A stretch of DNA of 64,000 bases from Lumbricus rubellus (Eukaryota > Annelida > Clitellata > Crassiclitellata > Lumbricidae): the NCBI GenBank assembly GCA_945859605.1, contig OX243814.1:23959686-24023685 (forward strand). Direction: 5' to 3'. A model generated the notes under the pieces. It saw only the letters and a list, made by a program, of their open reading frames with translations, was not told the DNA's origin and did not search any database. Position 1 is the stretch's first letter; each line of letters begins with the position of its first letter. Positions 1 to 11,905 of this stretch are shown in pieces. The position numbers were made by a program, and so were the translations under genes.

Positions 1-1249
1 TATTTTGACGGATAATCACAAGTTACTAAAGGAGCCGAAGTCAACTGTCGGCATGCAGACAACAGGTCGCTCATCAGAGTATACTAGGCTATTCATTTTC
101 ATTCATTCTTACATTATTCATTAGGCTGCAGTAGTCCTATTTATTATACTGTATACCTTCGCCTGACTTGAAAGCAATACTCACAAAGGTCCCACATAAT
201 AATACTTCTCACCTGTACTATCAAAGAATTTCCCACCTCTATTGATTCAAGCACCTCTCTTGATTAGTTGTTTGTCTACAAATAAAAAGTTCCAAATTAA
301 ATCAGCCACTGCATGTTTAGAGACATGAGACGACGAAGTAGCAGTAGCAGAAGGATTTCAGCTAATTATTTGTAAAATCAATTTCGATTGATCGGATTTC
401 AAGGTAAGCCAAACGCAGCTATATACGAGACGCGCTACCTGCGGGATGTATCGAATTCCGGACGGTAACCTAATAGATTGTGTTTTTGCACATAATAAAA
501 ATTACACATTAAATTAGCTACTGCTTAGTATTGTAGGCTTAGGCTAATTTTGTAAAAGACAATTTCGATTGATCAAATCAAACGCTTTTAGGAGATCGCT
601 ACCGACGCGTTCTATATTTGCTCAGTGTAAACTATAGGCCTACGGCATAATTATATGAAAATCAAATCGACTGCATAAAGATCCCTTAGATCCGAACAAT
701 CTTGATAAACCATAGTTAAAACTGCGTCGCAGAAGGCAAAGAATCGTATCATGAGATTCATGACTGAGGAAGATATATCACTGTCTAAAAGATTGAGTGA
801 ATGCTGGTGGCATTGCTTCGTGCATGGAGATCATGCTCTAAACGTCAATAATTATATTATTATTCGTTAAAGGATATCATCATCCCAGAAACCTTAAGGG
901 AATCTACAAGAGGTTTGGATTTTCTTTTGTTTGTTTCAGGTAGCCTATACATGACGATGCTCGTGTTTTGATGTTCGGAAATAGCCTACTCAAAATCAGG
1001 ATCTTCTAGAGCAGCATGACCACGGAACACTGAATTATCGACGGTGCTTATAAAGCTGCACCTGAACTGTCTATGCAGTTATTCACTATCCATGTTCTAA
1101 TTAAAAATTATCATTTTCCGTGTTTTTCATTCTAAATGGTTTTTTCTCTTAATCTTCGCTCTCTTCCGTAGGCCTAAGTCGTGCGACGACGATGAGGCTC
1201 TCACGTGACTTCTCCAGACTTGTTTATTTCTGGCGAGATCCTTTGCTCT
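1..1249. other. Non-coding stretch with a diverged tandem duplication
   Basis: No convincing coding region is visible. Positions about 278-430 and 490-610 look like two diverged copies of one unit. Both read 'aaattaaat..agc.actgc', then 'gctaatt.tttgtaaaa', then 'caatttcgattgatc', and both end in 'cgctacc'. The spacing is about 200 bp. Nothing else stands out. Confidence 0.45.
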
Positions 1250-1646
1250 TGACATGCTGATAAGTTTATCCATCTCCTTCAGATCCTCTTTGACGTTGTC
1301 CATCCAGATCTTTGGTTGTCTTCCTCTGCTTCTCTCTGCTTATACATGTCTGTGCCAGGCTGCCATTGGTAGTCTTTTTCCCTCCATTCGCTCGACCGAC
1401 ATGACAGAACCATCTGAGCCTTCTTTTCCTGATTTTGTCCACCGCCGTATCTAAGATTCTAAGTGTTGATGCCAGATAAATCAGAGAACTAGTTGTGACT
1501 TGTGAGCAATGAGGTGCGAAGAACACGTGGCCAACAAAAATTGAATGATGATCTACCTGACATTCTGCTGCTTTGCGCAACTTAAACCGTAACGACGACC
1601 AGAGTTCTTGCAGTGTAGCCAGTTCAGCAGCAGACCCCGTCAGCAT
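1250..1646 (-). pseudogene. Degenerate LINE C-terminal fragment
   Basis: On the minus strand a 126-codon frame contains the motif IRKRRLRWFCHVGRAN followed by a basic stretch (KQRKTTKDLDGQRQ). This resembles the conserved tail downstream of the reverse transcriptase in many non-LTR retrotransposons (I-x-RRRLRWFGHVxRM ... GRPRKTWxD). No reverse transcriptase core is seen upstream, so this is at most a dead fragment. The family assignment is from motif memory only. Confidence 0.5.
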
Positions 1647-1659
1647 CTATAGGCCTAAA

Positions 1660-1753
1660 GACTGCTGCTGCTGCTGCTGTTGTTGTTGCTGCTGCTGATG
1701 CTATTGCTACTGTTGCTGTTGTTGACTTGTTGTTGCTGATGTTGTTATTGTTG

Positions 1754-1784
<31 letters not shown>

Positions 1785-1795
1785 TGATCTTCTTG
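1660..1795. repeat. CTG/TTG trinucleotide microsatellite
   Basis: Imperfect (CTG)n/(TTG)n array. The minus strand reads as poly-Gln, Asn, Ser or Ala depending on frame, and no gene context supports coding. Confidence 0.9.
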
Positions 1796-1879
1796 TTGTC
1801 CATCGTAGTTTCCATCGTGACATTTTAAGGTGATGAGACAAACGACCTTGAAGAGATTTACGTTCAGTGGACAGAAGCG

Positions 1880-2226
<347 letters not shown>

Positions 2227-2328
2227 GTGTCATAGGTCAACTGACATCATCGGTCTCTCATGCAATAAAAGCATTCCTTCTTTGTCCCAACGTCATCGTC
2301 CGTATATCTATTCCGATCGTCACGTGAC

Positions 2329-2440
2329 TTGAGCCACCTGCAGCAGCAGCAGCTCCATCCTCCTCCTCTTCCTCCTTCATCCTCCTCCTCCTCCTTCTCT
2401 TCCTCCTCCTCCTCGTCCTCCTCCTCCTCCTCCATTCATC
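2329..2440. repeat. TCC-rich trinucleotide microsatellite
   Basis: Imperfect (TCC)n/(CAG)n tract. It gives poly-Ser or poly-Glu frames with no gene context. Confidence 0.85.
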
Positions 2441-2606
2441 GTCCATCTTTTTATAATCGTCGATCAGAGATTTTTCACAGTCAGCGTTTCTTCTTCTTCG
2501 CAGTCTGCAGCATCCATTGTATTACGAGAGACTGAACACTGAACAATAGCGAAGCCATAAAAGTCTCTGTCGTCGTCTTGCAATCAGTGGACCATGAGTC
2601 GCATGG

Positions 2607-2774
2607 GACAATGGATGTTGTTGTTGATGATGATGTTATTGTTGTTGTTGTTGTTGTTGATGATGATGTTGTTGTTGATGATGATGATGCTGATGTTGTT
2701 ATTGTTGATGCTGATCTTGTTGTTGATGATGATGATGTTGTTGATGATGTTGTTGTTGTTGTTGTTGTTGTTGT

Positions 2775-2833
<59 letters not shown>

Positions 2834-2935
2834 GTGATGATGATGGTGATGATGATGATGATGATGATGCATGATGATGATGGTGATGTTGATGATGCTG
2901 ATGATGCTGCATGATGCTGATGATGATGAACTTTA
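2607..2935. repeat. TGT/TGA trinucleotide microsatellite
   Basis: Over 300 bp of alternating (TTG)n and (ATG)n blocks. Frames on both strands are open because the unit lacks stops in them, so the apparent Asp/Val, Met/Leu, Asn/Ile and Ser/Thr proteins are not real. Confidence 0.95.
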
Positions 2936-3245
2936 ATGATGCGGTTGCTGAGACAAAGGACAACGTCACAACTACGGTTGCCAGCCTTCAGTGGCTGATG
3001 AATGCTATATGCTAAAATAATAATTATAATCCTAATCGTAAACTCAAAATTTCTACAGCGCCCACAAAGCATAAGTCGCGGGACCCGGTTTATTCACTGG
3101 CGCGATAATGTGTAGTAATGATGACGATGGTTATGACTTATGACGACGACGACGATGATGACGATGCAGCTGAGATCTCTGTATTGTGTCGGTTATAATA
3201 TGAATCGTTCTTCATCGAGAAGTGACGCAAAGAAGTTTGGTCGTT

Positions 3246-3340
3246 GCAAGTGAAGAGCCTCTGAGTAGTTTCCTTGAAGAGGCGCTAAATAAATGCTTTG
3301 ATGAATGAATGAATGAAAGAATGAATGAATGAAAGAGATG
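3246..3340 (+). repeat. CR1/L2-like retroposon 3' tail with (GAAT)n
   Basis: The string 'gcctctgagtag..ccttgaagaggcgctaaataaa' followed by (TGAA)n matches the tail seen at 33553-33612, at 38750-38820 (end of a LINE) and in the SINE at 60754-60978. It is a truncated retroposon 3' end. Confidence 0.65.
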
Positions 3341-5198
3341 TGCTGCACAAAATGACCGATGATCAGACAACAGTCAACACAGTCTCAACAGTCTTCGATT
3401 AGATCTCTGTGCTGCAGTCACGCACGCACGATCAGACAGACCATGGTTCTCGTATAATATGTCGCTTCGTGAAATTCCAATAACATATCATTCTTTCTTC
3501 ATTCAAAGAAGATCTTTATATCGTAAAGAGATCTTCTGTCTAACGATTCATTCTTCTTCAACATCATCAATTATCGTCTGAACATCGTCTAAACAGAGGT
3601 TCATAAGCATGCATGGTTCTCATGCACTTCGATTCAAACCACGGATTGCATGGAGCGTTTGTCTAAAGCTTCTAATATTGTCTTGATGCGTGCATTTGAC
3701 GGAAACATATAGGCTAATCGTCACTATAAGCTTAGTCAATATAAAAAGACAATCGCGATGGAGCAAAGGTCAAATCTCGATGGAACTAATTCCATCATGT
3801 AGTTTTCGATGTCTAGTTAACCACTTCAGATTCTTGAATAGGTAGGTTAATAACAGTGTTATATATTTACAACGTAATCTGCCGCGTATACAAAGACTTA
3901 ACTTTCACGTTTTATAGACCTACGCGTTTACCAATTACCACACTAGGTCTATAATTACTTCCAGAATCTTAGTTGTTCTTAAGACTCGGCCAATCAGCGT
4001 CTGCTGAGAGCCAATTGCTTTTTCTTCAATCAACCCCCCCCCCCCACCGTCCCTGTACACAAGCTCCTGCCTCTTCAATCAGACAATCACCTGCTGTGCA
4101 TGCCCTTTACTGAGAGTGAGTCCGCTCTCTTTCTGAGAGTCTACTTACATGCATCCTTCGTGCCCAAGTGGCCTGTGGCTGTTTCTTTGTCGTTATCCTC
4201 TATAATATGGTCACTAATCTTTCATCCCGCGTTCTGTAATTTCTAGTCAATGGCAATTGCATCATTGAAGAATCTTTTTTGTCCAAGGCCGAATATAATT
4301 ATATCGGCCTCTCCTGTTCCCTATCTTTCTCTATTTCAGCATCATTCCGCACTTTTCCGCAGCTATAGCTACCCATCATTCCTAGAAAACGCAGGATGAA
4401 AATAGCGGTATGGGTTGTTGAAGGTCACCCCCCCCCCATATGCTTACGGTTTCTTAGTGCCCCACAATAAAGTCTTCATTGCACACCCCAACTGCACAGG
4501 AATCAACGTCTGGCCCCCTGTTATTTTGTCTACAATTATTCTCATACTTGCAATTCTAAATCACCGAGAGTGATCCAAACGGGATGCCTGCTGCTTATTC
4601 AGCATATTATAGCCTATAACGCATGCTGTACGACGACGTTGTGCTGAGACTTTGAAGGTCCAAGACGCCATTAGTCGGACGGAAACGGATAGACAGAATC
4701 GACCACAGCGGCGGAAGAGACTCAGACTGTGTTGCTGATGTGCAATTAGACAATTTCTCACCTCAACCGAAAGCTAATTATTTATTCGATACACGACACA
4801 ATCGACGACAACTGAAGTCTGAAGGCCTGTAAGACACGACCAGCAAACACACTCCCATCCATAGTAAATAGTAATCCAACCACAGTTACTTTCACTTCTG
4901 AGAGACAAGGACTAAAAGCAATGCTTTGTGGTTGAAATAAAGCACACGCTTTCTGTTTTTCTCGCTAACAGTTCACAGTTATTCAGACCATGTTGCGTAG
5001 TTCATTCATTATTGAAGACAAAGACGTGACACTTGGACAATGTATGGCACTTCATTATGTCCGACGACAAAAAGAAACACATCAAATGTCACAAAGTGCA
5101 TGCATTATAAACGTAGAGTCAAGTGTAGCATATACGGTTTGTACACTCTGTGAAAAGTTTAGTAAAAGCCATGTCTACAACTACAATGTAGCTTTAGC
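3341..5198. other. Non-coding stretch
   Basis: Only short frames and homopolymer runs (C tracts near 4037 and 4430) are visible. I recognise no gene or element here. Confidence 0.5.
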
Positions 5199-5206
5199 CT
5201 GTATAC

Positions 5207-6564
5207 CAGCGGTTCTCAACCTTTTTAGTGCGGCGACCCCTTGGTGACATTCCGAAAGTTGTGACGACCCCCAGCAACAAAATTGATTGAGTCGCCCTTC
5301 TTTCACTGCATTGTTTTTACCCAGTATGAGAATTGTGGAAAAATAACTGGGGGGTTGGCCTATGATAAACTTGAAATTGGGGTATGAAAAACATACTTTA
5401 ACATGGGGTCCTAAGAAAGACTGGGGGGTTGAACCCCCCAACCCCCCGGCAATTCTCACCCTGTTTTTACCATTGTCCATTGTTATGCATTTTCACTTCA
5501 TAATTTGAAAACCGCTTGTGGCAGTAAGATATTGTGAAGTTTCTTGGCTCTTTCAATTATGAGAGCAACCTATTCATCAGTATGAAGTTGAAGTTTCACA
5601 AATCTATTCAGCAGAGGGAGGATTTAGATTTTTCCCATTATCGATTTTTAAAACAAATTCATATTGCAATAGTGGCATTTTAAGCTGCCATTTTAGCGAA
5701 ATTGCTCATCATTTCAGTGCTGATAGTCGTGGTTTAAGACTTCAAAATTGTCCCTACCCATTGCTTAAAAAGTCTAATTTCCAAACTGCAGTGGTTGCAT
5801 TTAAAGATGCCATCTAAAAAATCTCATAATTTCAGTGCTTAGAGATAAGGCTCAAGACTTCAATAAAATGCCCCCTCACAAATGTTTAATTTTTTAAAAT
5901 TACCCACGGTAATAGCTGCACCTTAGGCTGTCAGCTTAATAAAATTGCTGATTTTTAAAATGCTGTTAGTAATGAATTAAGACCAGAGTGTCGCCTCCCA
6001 ATTGCTTGCAATTATTTGGATCTGCACACAAACTGCAACATTTTAAGCTATCATCTTTACAAAATTGCTAATGATTTCAGTGCACAGAGATGTGGTTTGG
6101 GATTTTTTTAAATAATTCCTCCCGCTTGTTTAAATTTTTTATTTGCAGATGTAATAATAGCATTTAAAGCTGGCATCTTGACAAAATTACTCACTATGGA
6201 CAGACAGCGAATAACACTGTAGAACTTGATGATGCTCATGAAATATTTATGAAATAATTATTGGGAGATATAAGCAGCCCGTCCCCCCATTCTTGGAGCA
6301 AACCGAATATTGTTTCATTTTTTAAATAATAGAAGTGGAATTTATATTTGAAAATTATTATGGCAAAAATAAAATTAGTTGCTGCAATCTAACGAATGAA
6401 GTAGGCCTATAAGTAAAAATTTATTTAAAGTTGCTATAGTGTAGTAGATTATATGGTTGAAATTGCTAGTTCATCTTTCACAAATTTTGAAGGGTCCAGG
6501 CGACCCCTGGCAAATCGTCAGGCGACCCCCGTGGGGGTCGCGACCCACAGGTTGAGAACCGCTG
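5207..6564. mobile_element. Non-autonomous hAT-type transposon, 1358 bp
   Basis: The inverted termini are CAGCGGTTCTCAACC and GGTTGAGAACCGCTG. A perfect 8-bp target duplication, ctgtatac, lies at 5199-5206 and 6565-6572. Eight-bp duplications and a CA..TG end are typical of hAT elements. Inside, about 5640-6190, there are roughly five diverged tandem units of 110-120 bp (each with 'tttaagctg.catctt.acaaaattgct' and 'atttcagtgc'). There is no transposase, so it must have been mobilised in trans. It carries a nested MITE at 5322-5463. Confidence 0.9.
5322..5463. mobile_element. 142-bp hAT-like MITE nested in the larger element
   Basis: Termini CAGTATGAGAATTG and CAATTCTCACCCTG are flanked by a perfect 8-bp duplication tttttacc (5314-5321 and 5464-5471). 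A second, more degraded copy of this family is at 14406-14519. It inserted after the host element 5207-6564. Confidence 0.88.
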
Positions 6565-6572
6565 CTGTATAC

Positions 6573-8770
6573 CATTCAAGATGCCAGCGAGTTTGGAATT
6601 ACAAAGAAAGTGCTCACCAACGTAATCGCATAAAACGTGGTAAGTCTGTCTATTGTTTTCTTAGTGATAAGTAGGTCTACAGAATATTCGCGTTCTTGGC
6701 AAACACAACGCATCCGAATCGGAAATCCGGGTTCGTGCGAATTACGAAAACGTGTCTTCACAACAGAGCTAGACTGTCGGAAAATAGGTAGGCACAGGCA
6801 ATTGGCCCAATGCTATAGGCTATCCCATTCCCATATCAGGCGTATAAAATTATAGACAACGAATTATGAACCCGGCGAGGGCCACATACAGAGGTTATAG
6901 GCTTATATAGCGCTGCATTGTCACTGAGAATTTTTCATTTTGGGTATAGACGTTTCTTTCAGTCCCTTCTGTCAGATGTCTTTTGTGAGAGTAGGCTAAT
7001 GCCCTGGCTTTTGAGTTAACAGGTCCTAGCGTTTATAGGGCCATCGTTTTGAGTTGTAGAGTCTTGTAGCCTACGCTGTACGCGCCACCATTAGATTTTA
7101 TATGCCTACCCAGTTGCGACTTCCTTCGCTTGAGTCTTTTGCGAATAGCGATCCTCTTCTTGACTACTGCTGCTGCTGCTGCTGCTGTTGATGCTGCTGC
7201 TGCTGCTGCTGTTGTTGATGCTGCTGCTGCTGCTGCTGTTGATGATGCTGTTGATGCTGCTGCGCTCGGACCTTGTTGTTGGAACGGACATCTTACATCT
7301 GGCATTTCGATCGGTTGATCAATAATTAACTGTTTCAAGTCTCGGCTCAAGACTTATTTTCGTCTCTAAAGGCCTACCAGCTGTTAATTCACAGTGGGAC
7401 GCGCCACAGGCTATAGCGGTGCTTGATCTAGGTTTTGGGGGGTCCAGGTTTGGGGAGGCGCAGGCCAGTGGAATGTTTTTTTACTCTAGACTTGTTTTTT
7501 TTCTTTTGTCATTTCTCTCTTTTCTGATGACTTTTTTGTCTTTTAGTAGGCCTACAAAAATCGTGGTTAAGCCTAGTGAACTCACAATGTGAGGTTTCTA
7601 ATACTCTGATGATCTTTTTAGTCTATAATATAATATTCTAATTTTTCGTCTATTTCTTAATTCTGCCAGCAGAGGATAACTTTTTGTAGATGTAAATTAA
7701 AAGCACCTGCTCAATTTTTCTGTGCGGAATGAAATGTCGTCCCTGTGCCACCCTATAGCTCCCTACTGGCATATAAATATAAATAATAATTTAAGAAGTC
7801 GTTGCAACAATCAAAACCAATCATTTTACATCATTACATGAGCTGTGTGTTTTTGCAAGTGAGCAGTTTGTCTCGCAGAGGTGGCGCAACAGTGACCTAC
7901 ACTAACTGATGCTGCTGTCTGCAATAATTATAGCCTACAATACAATATACAGCAACAATGGAAAATCCCTGCTGGTGACAAAATATGTGGAAATGCGAGC
8001 GCAGAGGAGGGATGGTGTGGTGTGGCTGCATCGCCACGCGTCTACAAAAAACAATTCATCCAGTTGTTGGACCATCGCGCGGGAAATTTCGGGGTAGGGG
8101 TGTGGCAAGGAACAAACGGAGCGGAGAGTGGATGGAAGAGGACCCATCGGATTACCAGTTCGGCTTCAGGTGTCACCGTCGGCGGCTTCGCAGCTTCGTC
8201 TCGAATAAACATTGCCAAGTCAAACAAATCTCCATTAGCTGTCACGGTGGCTGCCACCGACGTCTATATCCCTCATGCAGGGCACCAGCGCCGCCCCAGC
8301 GCCCCATTTCCCCATCCATCGCCCCATTGTCCCATCGCCCCATGCGGCGGCGGCCGGCGACTTATATTCGCTGTCGCTGCTGACGGCAAAATCAATGGCC
8401 GCCGGGACCTGATGCTGGGTTCAGCCGAGGACACATGCGCCGCCACCAACGCCACCACCACCGCTGCCAATAATGACGGGCATTAAAGATTGGCGGATAA
8501 TTTCTAAGACCTGTTGATCTGTTGATCCAGCTTCATGCCTGAGGTAATCGAATAAAAGGCCGACTGCGGATGTCGGCGGAAATTGAATGGCGGCTGTAAT
8601 AATAATATGGTAAACAAAATTTTAACGACGGCAATTAACGGCCACAAGCTGTCGTTAAACGATGCAAATCCATACATCATAATATTTTTATATCGGCGGA
8701 TGAAAGAGAATATCGACGGATGAAACAGAATATCGATGGCAAATAGAAACAACACACAACGTAGACTACA
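6573..8770. other. Non-coding stretch with CTG microsatellite
   Basis: A (CTG)n/(TTG)n array lies at 7163-7262. A GC-rich patch at about 8260-8470 gives 60-150-codon frames on both strands, but with low-complexity Ala/Pro/Thr composition and no recognisable domain. I call no gene. Confidence 0.5.
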
Positions 8771-8792
8771 TATAGACCTTTTCACGCGGGAA
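8771..8792. repeat. Left terminal inverted repeat of the ISL2EU-type element
   Basis: TATAGACCTTTTCACGCGGG matches the right end at 16952-16973 except for one base over about 21 bp. It is followed by short palindromes (ccatgg repeats) up to 8830. Confidence 0.8.
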
Positions 8793-8917
8793 AAATCACC
8801 ATGGTGATTTGTCCCATGGTGCATCACGGTTCCCGCGTTATTTTTGTGTATGGCAAAAGCCGCTCTTAGGCTAATATTATTGATGTTGCTTATTTTAAGA
8901 AGTTATTTTTATTTAAA

Positions 8918-11709
8918 ATGCCATCGTCGTGCTGGGTGCCGAATTGCACAAATCGGTATACACCAGAATCCACAGTTAAATTTTTCCGTTTTCCTTTAAC
9001 TAATATAACTCGTTTAAACCGATGGATTATAAAAATCGGACGTCTGCCACCACCGAAGGAACGAAGCACCCGATCAGATGGAATGCATCAACCGAAGAAG
9101 CACGACAGAATATGTGGTGCTCATTTTGTTAACGGTATCATATTTTTACTTTCATGATTAGCTAGGCCTATACCCGCACTTGATACCTAGGCCTACGTTA
9201 ATACTTTGACAACTATAGGCCTACAGCTCATTATGCTCATGTGAATGGATGAACCGTAATCTCCAAACTTCTAAAGCGCCACTCAAAATTTCAATCGCAT
9301 GGCGCCTGCTTATTCACAAGCGTTGCCTTGAGTCAGAGGCTTTATCCATGAGATAGGCCGAAGGTCAGTCAGTTTGTCAGAGGATCTATGGCAGAGCTAA
9401 AATGCGCCTGGACTGTCATGGAAAGCGTCCATGCACTTATTTTCAGATCTGAACGAATTGTAATTGTAGTAATTGTAATCGAACATTTATATAGCGCTAC
9501 TTCATGTTGAACTCCTCAGAGGCGCTCCCGACCTGACACCAAATTACCCTGTCACTTGTTAGGCTAGCACAGCCTGGAAAGGCATGAGCCGTCCAAGCAC
9601 TTCTTCTACACCATAAGCGCTGTCTAAGGAGCAGAGGAACTGTTGTAAGGTGGGTGTAGTTTGGATGGGGAATTGGAGGATCAGATGAGCCTGTGTATGA
9701 ATTCTTGGAGATGTGAGACTTCAGTTTTTGAGTGGAAAGCCCCCAGGGTGATCATTAGAGGATCCTGAGGCAGACTGATGGTAGATGATTGGCAATAATG
9801 GTGGATGAACCCAAAACTGCAGAATTCAGAGGGAAGATTGTCCCAAGATATCAGGCTGTGTTGAATCCTCTTAATGTCTTGGTCTGTAAAGACTGAGCAA
9901 GGAGGATATTTTTGGCCAGAGCTAGTTGCTTGGATGGTGAAAAGATCTCAAAGACATATTTGAAAGAGGGGGCAAAGCACAACGGTTTAATTTTTTACAA
10001 GAGCTTTAAAATGCAAGCGGATAATTGTGGATAGGTTTCTAAATGTAAACATCCCAGTTTTGCATTGTGTAATGTGTACCGTTGTTAAGCGCCAACAAAT
10101 TTGTTAAAAATAAAAAGGAGCAGTTAAATAATAGGAAAATCAATTTTACAGGGGCAAGTGCTCCCTCTTACACCTACGTGCAGGTGCCCATAACGTTACC
10201 ACAAGTTTTCTTTTCAAACAGAAAATTTTATTCAACAAAACATGTAATTATAAAACAGACAGTGGTAACTTGCACATGCCAGATTTAGTGTGATTAGTTC
10301 ACCTTTCAGATTCAACAGATAAATTGACAAATATTACACTAGGGCCTGTATTTTATTGCTAACAGGTAAACCAGCAGATGATGAACTGGACATTGATCAT
10401 GTTCCAACCATCTTTATTCGGCCTACTGCCAGAATTAACCAGTCAAAGCTGAGGCAGGTTATCGACAGGCACTCACGATCTAAAGTCCGATTACAGAAAA
10501 AACAAGACCTTGAAGCAGCCGCTGTCCTCCTTGACCTCAGCTTCTACAAGGAAACTGGCACTTCCTGTCAAACCGATAATACAGAAGTCAAGTCCATCGC
10601 AACACAGACTGATTATACTTCCTGTGATTTGCTTTCACTTACTGAAACAAATGATGCCCTTAATCACCAGCAGCAGAGTTTAAGCAACAAAATTACTGAA
10701 CTTAATGTTGTCATCGATTCCTTGACTCATAAAATTTCACAATTACAGAATGAAATGCAAAGAACTGTAGAACAAGCGCAACATCTGGCCACACACAATG
10801 AAAGTCTTCAGTTGAAACTAAAGTCCTCCAGTCCATTTGGAGTAAGTATAATTGAAATGGATGATGCAAAGACAAAATATTACACTGGCTTACCAAATTA
10901 CTCGACATTTGAAGTACTTTTAAGACACACAGAAAATGAAATGAAACACAATGCGACCAGATTGGGCCCTGCAAATGAATTATTTCTAACATTAATAAAA
11001 CTACGTCAAAACCCAGGAATGGAAGACCTGTCATACCGCTTTCATATCAGTCTAACTTCAGTTGCATCAATATTTCAGCGATGGATTGACGTACTGTACA
11101 CCAACTTGCATGGAATGATTATTTGGCCCACAACAGATCATATGCAGCTACCTCCTGTGTTTCAAAACAAAGTGTTTCAGCGTGTACGATGCATCATTGA
11201 CTGCACTGAATTTTTCATTCAAAGACCATCATCATTAAAGGCACGAGCACAAACATTTTCGAACTACAAGCGTCACAACACTATCAAGTGCCTGATTGGT
11301 ATAAGTCCATCTGGCAGTGTGACTTACATATCACCTTCTTGGGGTGGTCGTGTGAGTGATCGTGCCATAGTACTTGATTCCGATCTTTTGACCAAGTGAT
11401 ATTGTCTTAGCAGACCGCGGCTTTACTATGAAGGATGACTTTGCAATGTATGGTGTTAATCTTATGGTGCCAGCATTCACAAAAGGCAAAAAACAGCTAA
11501 CGGCACAGGAGGTGGAAATGTCAAGACAGATGTCACGTGCTCGAATTCACATTGAACGAGTCATTGGGCGAATTAAAGAGTTTAAAATATTGAGTGACAC
11601 ACTGCCAATAACTCTGGTAAAGAAGAAAGGCCAAAGCACTGTAACAACTGTAGAAAAATTCATAACAATAGCTGCAGCCATAGTAAACATGAATCGTCCC
11701 ATACTCTGA
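8918..11709 (+). pseudogene. THAP-domain DDE transposase, frameshifted (ISL2EU-type)
   Basis: Exon 1 is 8918-9134 and exon 2 starts at 10366. The join is phase 1 and reads ..CGAHFVNG/KPADDELD... Exon 1 encodes a C2CH THAP DNA-binding finger (C5, C10, C66, H69, with W36). Exon 2 has a coiled-coil stretch (about 174-224), a helix-turn-helix (GMEDLSYRFHISLTSVASIF, about 290-310) and a DDE_Tnp_4-like core with D in CIIDCTEF (about 351). The frame then breaks at 11396-11399. A shifted frame carries the second acidic motif ADRGF (from about 11411) and the third, E in HIERVIGRIKEF, to a stop at 11709. The broken frame implies a dead transposase. The family role is cutting and joining transposon ends in the nucleus. 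The protein ends 196 bp before the convergent nuclease gene. Confidence 0.85.
9180..10355. other. Transposase intron 1 with retroposon-like debris
   Basis: About 9395-9635 is a copy of the dispersed repeat also found at 17068-17225 and 52480-52628. It is split by a minus-oriented retroposon tail at about 9480-9530 ('tttatatagcgct...cctcagaggcgctc'). The rest (9640-10355) shows nothing I can name. Confidence 0.5.
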
Positions 11710-11905
11710 AGAAGAAAAACATACTTCTCAACACCTCTGCACACTAAGAAAGAGTCTGTTTTTAAACAAATTTTAAACTACTAGTGTAACATTAACTGCA
11801 TCCACCAAATGGGATCATACTGTAAAACATAGAAGTACTGTCATTTCTAGTCAAAGTTCCTTTAACTCTGGTTTGCATGTAACAGCATTTGAAACAACAA
11901 TGTAA

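Noticed and set aside
2481..3072. Frames rich in Asn/Ile, Ser/Thr, Asp/Val and Met
   Set aside because: They are produced by the TTG/ATG trinucleotide arrays and are open on both strands for that reason.
7985..8486. 132- and 154-codon overlapping plus-strand frames and minus-strand frames
   Set aside because: GC-rich low-complexity sequence with several frames open at once, no domain, no supporting splice structure, and immediately outside the transposon terminus.
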